DNA from: an uncultured Eubacteriales bacterium
GTDB taxonomy: Bacteria; Bacillota; Clostridia; Oscillospirales; CAG-272
Assembly (NCBI GenBank): GCA_949286815.1
Contig: CASEEB010000227.1
Location: 1 to 5,637 of the forward strand
DNA length: 5,637 nucleotides
Direction: 5' to 3'
The stretch's first letter is position 1, and every line of letters starts with the position of its first letter. Positions 1-5,619 of this stretch are shown piece by piece. Made by a program: the position numbers and the translations under genes. A model generated the notes under the pieces. It ran no database searches. It was not told the origin of the DNA and worked only from the letters and a program-made list of their open reading frames with translations.

Positions 1-1
1 T

Positions 2-67
2 GAATCGGACGGCGAATCGGGTGTTCGCGTCGATTCCGCCGAGTTGAAAAACAAAGAGTTTATTTAG
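2..67 (+). CDS. 3' end of an unidentified upstream gene (partial)
   Basis: Frame 2 is open from the window edge to a TAG stop at 65-67 and encodes about 21 C-terminal residues, including GVRVDSAELKNKEFI. The other two plus frames contain stops in this stretch (TGA at 1-3 and TGA at 43-45), so this is the only frame that can be open. The tail is too short to name a family. It ends 29 nt before the next start codon and is co-directional with it, so it probably shares a transcript with the GrpB-like gene. A 6-bp perfect hairpin (66-81) overlaps its stop codon. Confidence 0.45.
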   Translation, partial: ESDGESGVRVDSAELKNKEFI

Positions 68-81
68 ACGAAAAATCGTCT
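66..81 (+). other. Small hairpin over the upstream stop codon
   Basis: AGACGA (66-71) and TCGTCT (76-81) form a perfect 6-bp stem with an AAAA loop. It overlaps the TAG stop of the upstream gene and ends two bases before the ribosome binding site of the next one. There is no T-tract of terminator length after it, so it is more likely an intercistronic hairpin than a terminator. It could also be chance. Confidence 0.35.
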
Positions 82-83
82 TT

Positions 84-90
84 GAAAGGA
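84..90 (+). promoter_or_regulatory. Ribosome binding site that sets the GrpB-like start at 97
   Basis: GAAAGGA lies here, six bases before ATG at 97-99. An alternative in-frame TTG at 82-84 would overlap this site and has no Shine-Dalgarno sequence of its own. The ATG at 97 is therefore preferred, which shortens the longest possible reading frame by five residues. Confidence 0.7.
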
Positions 91-96
91 ATTTAT

Positions 97-624
97 ATGC
101 CTCAGCATGTGGTTGTAACCGAATATTCCCCCGACTGGAAAGTGAAATTTGAAAGAGAAGCCGAGATAATTAAAAATATTCTGAAGGATAATCTTATTTC
201 CATACACCATATAGGCAGTACTTCGGTCGAGGGTCTTAAAGCCAAGCCGGTTATTGATATAATGCCCGTTGTGGCGGAGATCGGCAAAGTTGATTGTCTG
301 GCAGGCGAATTTGAAAAAGCGGGATATGAGTATATGGGTGAATTCGGAATACCGGGAAGGCGATATCTGCGCAAGGGCGGCGATGAAAGAACTCATCAGA
401 TACATATTTTTGAGGTCAGCAATAAGGCGGCGATTGAAAGACATCTTGCGCTCAGGGATTATTTGCGGACGCATAAGGAGGCTGCCGACGAGTACGGCAG
501 GCTGAAGGAGAGACTGTCAAAAACCTTTCCCTATGATATAGAAGCCTATTGCGACGGAAAGGATGAATTTGTAAAGGCTTTGGAGCAGACCGCGCTTGAG
601 TGGAAAGCGGAAAATCAAGCCTGA
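97..624 (+). CDS. GrpB/UPF0157 family protein (nucleotidyltransferase-fold)
   Basis: The protein has 175 residues, close to the usual length of single-domain GrpB/UPF0157 proteins. Family hallmarks are visible in order: EYSPDW near the N-terminus (9-14), HIGSTSV (38-44) followed by KPVIDI (50-55), GRRYLRK (87-93), RTHQIHIF (98-105), HLALRDYLR (116-124), and a C-terminal helix with Y-x(4)-K-x(2)-F spacing (about 151-159). The GS at 40-41 followed by D54 resembles the polymerase-beta-type nucleotidyltransferase signature, but the second acidic residue of the usual D-h-D/E motif is M56. The same domain also occurs fused to dephospho-CoA kinase in some actinobacteria. No signal peptide or membrane segment is seen, so it should be cytosolic. 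Its biochemical role is not established, and the GrpB name does not mean it is the GrpE-like heat-shock factor. It sits 29 nt after the upstream stop and 35 nt before the next gene, consistent with an operon. Confidence 0.88.
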   Translation: MPQHVVVTEYSPDWKVKFEREAEIIKNILKDNLISIHHIGSTSVEGLKAKPVIDIMPVVAEIGKVDCLAGEFEKAGYEYMGEFGIPGRRYLRKGGDERTHQIHIFEVSNKAAIERHLALRDYLRTHKEAADEYGRLKERLSKTFPYDIEAYCDGKDEFVKALEQTALEWKAENQA

Positions 625-639
625 TTTTCGGAGTTTTTT
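610..639 (+). terminator. Weak hairpin plus T-run after the GrpB-like gene
   Basis: GAAAATCA (610-617) pairs perfectly with TGATTTTC (622-629) around an AGCC loop, and a T6 run follows at 634-639. The stop codon TGA (622-624) lies in the 3' arm. The stem is AT-rich and four bases separate it from the T-run, so it would be a leaky terminator at best. The next gene starts only 20 nt later with no clear promoter between, so read-through seems likely. Confidence 0.3.
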
Positions 640-659
640 AAAAGAGGGGAAACATTTGT

Positions 660-1970
660 ATGTCGTACGGAAAAAGAATATTTCTTTATAAAATATGGAA
701 CTTTTCGATAACGCCGATAGAAGAGGTAATAAATACCGTTGACAGGGCAGTGACCGACGGATTCAATACCATCGCGGTGCATATTATATGGTCCTGCGCG
801 CAGCCGAGGGCAGACGAATACGATTTTGAGCCGTATGACCGGATGCTGGATTATATTATTAACGTAAAGGGGCTGCCGGTGATTATTCTTGTGGACTTTT
901 GCAGATTTACGCGTATGCTTGACAGGGACGGCGTGCTTATGTCGGATGAGGTGCAGCGCGATTGTTTCGGAAATGTGGGGGCGGGAGGAGCTTTTGAGTC
1001 CCGTGTCATGCCTTCTTTTTCCAGCGAAAGCGCCATGAAAAAAGTGATTGACTTTTTTCGACGCACGGTTAAACACTTTAATGATAAATACGGCAAAAAA
1101 GTGTTATATTATCTTGCCGCAAACACACCTTACTGTGAAACCGAGTATTGGTGCACGGGCGAGTATGATTATTCCGAAGCGGCAAAACAGGGATTTTTGA
1201 CATATCTCAAAGATATTTTCGGTAATACGGAAAACCTGAACAATGCGTTGCATACGGGTTATACATCCTTTGAGGAAATTATACCTCCGAGCCGCTCAGG
1301 TGTCGGAAATTTGCTGAGCTTATATTGGTATGTTTACCGACACAAAATGCTGAAAAGATTTATAGATTCCTGCGCGGATACGGTTCATGATATTTGCTCT
1401 GACAATGGGACGGGTTTTTCGGTACAGTTCGGCAGCACGATAGACCGGAGCATACTTTTAAGGGGAACAGTCATGTTTTGGGACCTTTGCGAAAAGGCCG
1501 ACCTTGTTTGGGTGGATGACGCGCCCGACTACAACCACGCTTTTTCCTGTGATTACACCCTCTCAAATCTTCCTTGTGGCGCATACCTTGCGCAGGAGAT
1601 CGACGGACCCTCTCAGACAGGCGCGACTCCGGAAAAGTATCAAAAACAGGGTTTGGAATGTTACGGTCACGGATGTCTGGTTGTCGGGATTGCCAATTGG
1701 TTCATGGATGAGAAATACGAAAAATACCGTCCGGTATGGCATTATATAAGAGACAATTGTCTTGACGGGCGGGGAGAGTCTTCGGAAGTTTCTTACAGCG
1801 AGGTTATTACGTTTAAATTGAGCAGGCTGTTGCTTGACGGAAATGCCGATGAAATACGGCGTCAATATGAGATGTTGTCGGCGGGGGAAGACAAATGTAT
1901 AAAGATAAACATAGAGAATGACCTTAACAGTATAATCTCCGGATTGGGCGGGAAAATTCCGGAGAAATGA
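660..1970 (+). CDS. Short GH42/GH14-like TIM-barrel protein, putative cytosolic glycosidase
   Basis: The protein has 436 residues. The start is ATG at 660, preceded by AGAGGGGA (643-650). There is no signal peptide, and it has 14 cysteines, so a cytosolic location is inferred. The fold suggests a clan-A TIM barrel. Residues 19-48 resemble the first strand-helix unit (helix, DGFNTIAVHIIW), and 73-83 the next strand. Residues 148-162 form a strand ending in NTPYCETEYW, where E160 or E162 is the likely acid/base. Residues 167-210 (GEYDYSEAA...FLTYLKDIFG...LNNAL) match the GH42 pattern in which a short helix with a Trp/Phe-x2-Leu-Lys motif follows the catalytic loop. AQEIDGPS (311-318) has E313 where GH42 enzymes carry the nucleophile, followed by HGCLVVGIANWF as the last barrel strand. 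It is far shorter than classical GH42 beta-galactosidases (about 650-700 residues) and seems to lack their trimerisation and C-terminal beta domains. The substrate is unknown; a GH14-like or uncharacterised GH-A family is also possible. Confidence 0.62.
   Translation: MSYGKRIFLYKIWNFSITPIEEVINTVDRAVTDGFNTIAVHIIWSCAQPRADEYDFEPYDRMLDYIINVKGLPVIILVDFCRFTRMLDRDGVLMSDEVQRDCFGNVGAGGAFESRVMPSFSSESAMKKVIDFFRRTVKHFNDKYGKKVLYYLAANTPYCETEYWCTGEYDYSEAAKQGFLTYLKDIFGNTENLNNALHTGYTSFEEIIPPSRSGVGNLLSLYWYVYRHKMLKRFIDSCADTVHDICSDNGTGFSVQFGSTIDRSILLRGTVMFWDLCEKADLVWVDDAPDYNHAFSCDYTLSNLPCGAYLAQEIDGPSQTGATPEKYQKQGLECYGHGCLVVGIANWFMDEKYEKYRPVWHYIRDNCLDGRGESSEVSYSEVITFKLSRLLLDGNADEIRRQYEMLSAGEDKCIKINIENDLNSIISGLGGKIPEK
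1936..1965 (+). other. Inverted repeat at the end of the GH42-like gene
   Basis: TCTCCGGA (1936-1943) and TCCGGAGA (1958-1965) are perfect 8-bp complements around a 14-nt loop. They end two bases before the TGA stop (1968-1970). There is no T-tract directly after, so it does not look like an intrinsic terminator. It could protect the 3' end of the message from exonucleases. Confidence 0.4.
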
Positions 1971-1985
1971 AAAGCACACGACTTG

Positions 1986-2009
1986 TCCGAAAATGAATCG
2001 GAGATTTTT
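1986..2009 (+). terminator. Possible weak terminator after the GH42-like gene
   Basis: TCCGA (1986-1990) and TCGGA (1998-2002) form a 5-bp stem with a 7-nt loop, followed after GA by T5 (2005-2009). The stem is short, so efficiency would be low, but it lies 16 nt after the stop codon, where a terminator is expected. It could work together with the inverted repeat at 1936-1965. Confidence 0.3.
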
Positions 2010-2015
2010 CAATAA

Positions 2016-2097
2016 GGGAGAAAGCCCCGTCGTACAATGTTTTCAGTGTGGGATTGTATCTGCCCGTCGAAAAATCAAGTGGAGCCCGCTTTCTTTT
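2016..2097 (+). promoter_or_regulatory. Possible folded 5' leader element before the lipoprotein gene
   Basis: AGAAAGC (2019-2025) pairs perfectly with GCTTTCT (2088-2094), and G2016-G2018 can wobble-pair with the T-run at 2095-2097. Inside, TACAAT (2033-2038) pairs with ATTGTA (2053-2058). CCCGTCG occurs twice (2026-2032 and 2063-2069). Together these suggest a closed multi-branch RNA about 80 nt long. It matches no riboswitch class known to me, and such pairings can arise by chance, so this is a weak call. Whether it is transcribed with the downstream gene depends on where that gene's promoter lies. Confidence 0.22.
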
Positions 2098-2115
2098 AAG
2101 GCGAGGGAACGTCTT

Positions 2116-2147
2116 AATTTAATTATATAAAATTTAATTATATAAAA
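2116..2147 (+). repeat. Exact 15-bp AT-only tandem repeat, likely promoter region
   Basis: AATTTAATTATATAA is present twice in perfect tandem (2116-2130 and 2131-2145) and continues two bases into a third copy. It contains only A and T and includes TATAAA at 2126-2131 and 2141-2146, which could act as -10 boxes. I found no convincing -35 at the right spacing. The block sits about 40-70 nt before the lipoprotein start, where a promoter or regulator-binding site would be expected. Confidence 0.5.
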
Positions 2148-2167
2148 TGCCTCGGCGTTTTATATAA
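2138..2167 (+). promoter_or_regulatory. 13-bp hairpin directly before the lipoprotein ribosome binding site
   Basis: Bases 2138-2150 pair with 2155-2167 around a CTCG tetraloop, with one T-G wobble (2148/2157) and GC pairs next to the loop. A T5 run (2169-2173) follows, then the AAGGAGG ribosome binding site (2175-2181). The geometry fits an attenuator-type terminator, a message-stabilising 5' hairpin, or the operator of a regulator. The 5' arm overlaps the second copy of the AT tandem repeat. Confidence 0.5.
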
Positions 2168-2187
2168 ATTTTTGAAGGAGGAAATGT

Positions 2188-4230
2188 ATGAGCACCAAAA
2201 AATTTGTCGTCAGAAGCCTGGCATTGATTATGTCAATTTTAACCCTGTTTATGTTTGTATCATGCAATACTGGTACGAACGACATAGGGACAGAGTCTGA
2301 CGTGTCGGAAAATCTGACCGAGACCGGAACGGAAGGCACGGAAAGCGGGTCTCTGCCGGAGGAAAATACAACCGGCGGAAACGCGGACACGCCTCAGGAT
2401 GAGCCCAAAGTCAATTACATAGTCAAGGAAACCACGGTTAAAACGGAAGGCTATGACCTGTCAAAAAAGGGAAGTATAATGTCTGAGGATGAAACGGGCG
2501 TCAAATCGCTTTTCTTTGCCGATTATGAGGACGGAGACAAGACGGTAGGCGGCGAGGCAAGCTTTCGCGACGCGAATATGGCGTCGGTGAAGGACGGAAT
2601 GCTTTATTTTCCGCATGACGGGCAAGATTTTCTCGGAAATTGGAGCACGTGGTCTCCTGTGGTCGGAGCGTCAGTAAAGGACTATATACAGGTGCAGTTT
2701 TCCGCGGATATCAAGAGTTTCAGACCAAATTCGTCCGAGACCAGCTCGTGGACTTCAACCTTTATCGGATGCTATGTGTCAAACTACGCCTCAAAGATAC
2801 CGGATGGGCCGGGAGACGGTCTTTGGTTCACGTTTACTCCGGAAAATGAGATCACAATACTCGGAGGAAACGATAACGGCTGGCCTGCCGGCTTTGCCAA
2901 GGTGCAGATTGAACAGGGCTTCGGGGAAATGCAGCATATTGATATTGTGTGTACCGAGGATTACGACACTTATATATATGCCTCGTATGACGGCAAAGAA
3001 AGCGTGCTGCTGCTTAAGACCTCTATGAGCGAGACCGAAATCTCGGTTTATGACGGCAGCGGAGAATTTGTGATATCCGTACCCAATGACCCGTCAAACT
3101 GCGCGGGAGACCATTTTACGGTTTTCGCTCACAACGGCGGAGCATGTGTTATGGATAATGTAAAAATACTTGTAGGAGAAAAGGAGTCTGAAAAAGTGGA
3201 AAAAGAAATAACTGCCGTTCCGGAACCCGGGGCGACTCTCGGCCTTGATATTACCGATAAAAAGGACCTTGTAAGTATCTGCTATTCGGTATGGTTTGAC
3301 GGGATTCTCGGAACCGGAACCGAGCCTGTGACCGATTTCAACAATATCACCGAAGTACTTGAGGGAAAAAGAGAATGGGGCGGGGAGACCGCTTTCCATT
3401 ATTGGGCGAAGCCCGCTCAGGGATATTACAGAAGCACCGACAAAAATGCCATAAGAAACAACATGAAGCTTCTGGGAGACGCGGACGTGGACTTTATAAT
3501 TCTTGACTATACAAACGCGAATGACGGATATATTACGAATTCTGCAACCGGAGAGGTATGGGCGTTTGCTCCGCTTCGCGCTTTGTGCGAAACTATAATG
3601 GAGATGAGAGCGGAGGGTCAGAAAACGCCGTATATCGTGCTTTGGTGCGGAAAGTCGGAAGGTCCGCTTATTCAGGCGTTTTACGACAAATTTTACACGG
3701 AGGAAAAGTGGGCTGACTGCTTTGTTTATTGGGAAGGAAAGCCCTTTATGCTGTACACTGTCTCCGAGGCGGAATTTCCCGCCAAAGATCTCTTTACGGT
3801 ACGCCGCATGTGGGGATTGACTACGGATAGATGCTGGAGATTTTTAAACATTGACAACGAGGATACAGCGTATAAAAGAGAAGGGGCATATGAGCAGATA
3901 AGCGTAGCTGTCGCCTCCCAGGAAACTTACATGTCCATGCCGACCGCTCACGGCAGAAATCACGGTATATTTTTCTATGAGCAGTGGACAGAGGCGTTTG
4001 AGGTGCGTCCCAAGGTGGTGACTCTTACGTGGTGGAACGAATGGGCTGCCCAGAGGTTTATAGTAGACGGACAGACCGCGTTTGTCGACAATTACAATCA
4101 GGAATACAGCCGGGACATAGAGCCTATGGAAGGCGGTCACGGGGATCAGTATTATCAATGGATGAAACAGTACATAGAGGCATACAAAGCCGGTGAAGAC
4201 TGCCCGCGTCTGGTTGAGGAAGGATATTAA
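2188..4230 (+). CDS. Secreted lipoprotein with LamG-like and GH99/WbsX-like domains
   Basis: The protein has 680 residues. ATG at 2188 follows AAGGAGG by six bases, a near-ideal start. Residues 1-25 are a signal peptide (KK and R, then a hydrophobic core LALIMSILTLFMF) ending in FVSC, so C26 is the likely lipidated cysteine; F at -3 is slightly atypical. Residues 27-75 are a Thr/Glu/Gly/Ser-rich linker. Residues about 105-328 look like a concanavalin/LamG-type beta-sandwich: FFADYEDGD opening, alternating strands, and a final strand CVMDNVKILVG as seen in such modules. Residues about 360-668 resemble GH99/WbsX-like TIM barrels: ICYSVWFDG (364-372), VDFIILDYTN (434-443), PYIVLWCGK (481-489), VYWEGKPFMLY (513-523), TLTWWNEWAAQRF (612-624) with E618, and HGDQYYQWMKQYIEAYK (651-667). 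The WNEW motif is typical of that group. The protein probably binds or cleaves a polysaccharide at the cell surface. The substrate and catalytic residues are not certain. It stands alone behind its own leader. Confidence 0.75.
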   Translation: MSTKKFVVRSLALIMSILTLFMFVSCNTGTNDIGTESDVSENLTETGTEGTESGSLPEENTTGGNADTPQDEPKVNYIVKETTVKTEGYDLSKKGSIMSEDETGVKSLFFADYEDGDKTVGGEASFRDANMASVKDGMLYFPHDGQDFLGNWSTWSPVVGASVKDYIQVQFSADIKSFRPNSSETSSWTSTFIGCYVSNYASKIPDGPGDGLWFTFTPENEITILGGNDNGWPAGFAKVQIEQGFGEMQHIDIVCTEDYDTYIYASYDGKESVLLLKTSMSETEISVYDGSGEFVISVPNDPSNCAGDHFTVFAHNGGACVMDNVKILVGEKESEKVEKEITAVPEPGATLGLDITDKKDLVSICYSVWFDGILGTGTEPVTDFNNITEVLEGKREWGGETAFHYWAKPAQGYYRSTDKNAIRNNMKLLGDADVDFIILDYTNANDGYITNSATGEVWAFAPLRALCETIMEMRAEGQKTPYIVLWCGKSEGPLIQAFYDKFYTEEKWADCFVYWEGKPFMLYTVSEAEFPAKDLFTVRRMWGLTTDRCWRFLNIDNEDTAYKREGAYEQISVAVASQETYMSMPTAHGRNHGIFFYEQWTEAFEVRPKVVTLTWWNEWAAQRFIVDGQTAFVDNYNQEYSRDIEPMEGGHGDQYYQWMKQYIEAYKAGEDCPRLVEEGY

Positions 4231-4245
4231 CACATACTGAAATAA

Positions 4246-4302
4246 GGGAGCGGTCGTCTGATGACAATAAAGTTCATCGATGAGCCGCTCCCGGTATTTT
4301 AT
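4246..4302 (+). terminator. Terminator after the lipoprotein gene
   Basis: GGGAGCGG (4246-4253) and CCGCTCCC (4285-4292) form a perfect GC-rich 8-bp stem. The T-rich stretch GGTATTTTATT follows at 4293-4303. It begins 15 nt after the TAA stop. The 31-nt loop is long, but it contains TCATCGATGA (4274-4283), which can pair partly with CTGATGA (4258-4264) and extend the structure. The interrupted T-tract makes this a good but not perfect intrinsic terminator. Confidence 0.65.
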
Positions 4303-4339
4303 TGTAAGTCGATTGATGTACGGATTTTATTACATAGCG

Positions 4340-4422
4340 CATATGTCCACCGCCTCCCGGGCGGCGGGCTTCATATCCGACGTTCAGCGTAAGTTTAATT
4401 TACCGCTGAACAACTCGTATCC
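4340..4422. repeat. Hairpin block punctuated by a CATATCC-like motif
   Basis: Two hairpins alternate with three copies of a short motif: CATATGTCC (4340-4348), CATATCC (4372-4378) and CGTATCC (4416-4422). Hairpin 1 is CCGCC (4350-4354) with GGCGG (4360-4364). Hairpin 2 is GTTCAGCG (4382-4389) with CGCTGAAC (4404-4411), extended by TAA/TTA across a bulged C. The block encodes nothing in any frame. This arrangement resembles the short dispersed intergenic hairpin elements found in many Clostridia genomes, but copy number cannot be judged from this window. Confidence 0.45.
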
Positions 4423-4440
4423 AAATCTCCCGAACATTCA

Positions 4441-4457
4441 ATCATGCATAAAATGAT
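4441..4457. other. Small inverted repeat beside the IS
   Basis: ATCAT (4441-4445) and ATGAT (4453-4457) pair around a 7-nt AT-rich loop. This 5-bp stem lies between the punctuated hairpin block and the candidate left end of the IS. It could be a third, weak hairpin of that block or chance. Confidence 0.2.
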
Positions 4458-4488
4458 GAATAAAATATCAAGGAGCACAAGCAAAAGT

Positions 4489-4528
4489 CGAAAAACAGCC
4501 ACTCAAGCACCGCCTGAGCCGGTTTTTT
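4489..4528. terminator. Bidirectional terminator between the IS transposase and its left flank
   Basis: CTCAAGC (4502-4508) pairs with GCCTGAG (4512-4518) around a 3-nt loop, with one G-T wobble. On the minus strand, a short spacer and then T5 follow (complement of 4491-4495). On the plus strand, T6 (4523-4528) follows after CCGG. It could therefore stop the transposase message and also block outside transcription from entering the IS. The plus-strand T-run overlaps the transposase stop codon. Confidence 0.45.
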
Positions 4529-5582
4529 ATCCCCAATGAGGAGGTTTTACCCTCAAATGGGCATAGTTTCCCGCTATAGGCGCAACTTGTTTATTCCGGA
4601 ACTGTTCGGTTCGCCCGGCCCGGATGCACATCAACAGGTTGGCACACCCGAACAGGACATGGAACCGGTTCATGTTCTTGGCAATGCCACGGTATGCAAC
4701 CTTCCTATACCCGAAATCCCGTTTGACTATGAGAAAGGCGTGCTCGACCTTACAGCGAATCGATGAGATGCGATTTTCCATTTGCTTTTCCCAGTTGATT
4801 CCCTCATAGTCTTTGGATGTTTTCAGGCTGGAAGGACGCTTACAAATGCGGTAATCGATTTGGGACAGGTGTTCATCCTTTACGACCTCCTCCTGCTTAG
4901 GAACGCCCAGATATCCGGAATCGCCGTACACGACATGGTCATCCTCCCGGATCAGCTTGGTGGCTTCTGTAGAGTCATGGACATTGGCAGCCGTGCCTTC
5001 GATTGTGTGAATATACCCCGTTCCTGCATCCACGCCGGCGTGAACCTTCATGCCATGATACCACTGATTTCCCTTCTTCGTCTGATGCATCTCCGGATCT
5101 CGGGTTCCTGTACGGTTTTTCGTGGAACTGGGAGCAGAAATGATGGTAGCATCCACAATCGTACCGCCATGCATCAGCAAGCCAGATTCGTCAAGGCGAT
5201 CCCTGATGTCGGCAAAGATCTTCTCTCCGATGTTGTTTTTCTCAAGCAGATGGCGAAACTTCAGTAAGGTAGTTGCATCCGGAACCTGTTCCGTCATAAA
5301 ATTTATGCCAAGAAAACTACGCATGGCGTAGCTGTCATATATTGCATCTTCGGTTCCTTCATCCGACAGATTGAACCATGTCTGCATCAGATACATCCGT
5401 AGCATCGTCTCGATCCCCCGGACTGGTCGACCATGCTCTCCCTTCGGATAGTACGGTCTGATCATGTCTACCCATGCTTCCCACGGGATGATCTCATCCA
5501 TCTTGTTGAGAAATTCCTCCCGCTTCGTTGTCCTTTTCCGGTTTCCGTATTCAACATCCGTGAATGTTATCTGGTCTTCCAT
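4527..5582 (-). CDS. IS5-group DDE transposase
   Basis: The start is ATG at 5582-5580 (351 residues). A GTG three codons upstream (5591) is in frame, but it would sit almost on top of the AAGGCAGG ribosome binding site, so ATG is preferred. The N-terminus holds the DUF772/InsH-type helical domain (about 30-115): MDEIIPW, GRPVRGIETMLRMYLMQ, NLSDEGTEDAIYDS and TTLLKFRHLLE. The DDE catalytic domain follows. Residues are numbered from ATG: D144 in TIVDATII, D221 in VYGDSGYLG, and E280 in KVEHAF, with the Y-(2)-R-(3)-E/K-type surroundings (SSIRCKVEHAFLIVKRDFGY). The strings SAPSSTKN and RDPEMHQTKKGNQWY are near-identical to those in IS5 itself as I know it. All three catalytic residues and an uninterrupted frame suggest an active enzyme. 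After ANLL the protein runs on about 35 residues, longer than IS5 InsH. Isoleucine is mainly ATC, unlike the ATA/ATT-rich neighbours, which fits recent acquisition. Confidence 0.92.
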   Translation of the reverse strand: MEDQITFTDVEYGNRKRTTKREEFLNKMDEIIPWEAWVDMIRPYYPKGEHGRPVRGIETMLRMYLMQTWFNLSDEGTEDAIYDSYAMRSFLGINFMTEQVPDATTLLKFRHLLEKNNIGEKIFADIRDRLDESGLLMHGGTIVDATIISAPSSTKNRTGTRDPEMHQTKKGNQWYHGMKVHAGVDAGTGYIHTIEGTAANVHDSTEATKLIREDDHVVYGDSGYLGVPKQEEVVKDEHLSQIDYRICKRPSSLKTSKDYEGINWEKQMENRISSIRCKVEHAFLIVKRDFGYRKVAYRGIAKNMNRFHVLFGCANLLMCIRAGRTEQFRNKQVAPIAGNYAHLRVKPPHWG

Positions 5583-5613
5583 GCTACACACCTGCCTTGC
5601 TTTGCTTTCCTCT

Positions 5614-5619
5614 ATTATA
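5614..5619 (-). promoter_or_regulatory. Consensus -10 box of the transposase promoter
   Basis: On the minus strand this reads TATAAT, a perfect -10 hexamer, 31 bases before the ATG at 5582. A -35 box at the usual 16-18 bp spacing would fall at or beyond the window end, so it cannot be seen. The -35 may lie within the terminal inverted repeat or in flanking DNA. Confidence 0.5.

Noticed and set aside
10..41. Inverted repeat CGGCGAATCG / CGATTCCGCCG
   Set aside because: It lies inside coding sequence of the upstream gene, has a bulge and no T-tract. It is probably a by-product of codon content.
615..1096. Long minus-strand reading frames opposite the GH42-like gene
   Set aside because: They lie fully antisense to a gene with clear family motifs, lack good ribosome binding sites, and show no recognisable protein features.
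3844..4233. A 129-residue minus-strand frame opposite the end of the lipoprotein gene
   Set aside because: The plus strand carries the conserved WNEW and HGDQYYQ motifs here. The antisense frame looks like a composition shadow.
4231..4526. Possible small gene or CRISPR-like array in the gap
   Set aside because: No frame has a ribosome binding site and a credible length, and the hairpin motifs are not regular direct repeats with unique spacers, so neither is supported.
4532..4561. Imperfect hairpin CCCAATGAGG / CCTCAAATGGG at the transposase 3' end
   Set aside because: It lies within the coding tail and is not followed by a T-run on either strand. I could not link it to the IS ends.
4782..5267. 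A 161-residue plus-strand frame inside the IS
   Set aside because: It is antisense to the transposase catalytic domain, with no ribosome binding site or family signal. Such shadows are common in IS5 elements.
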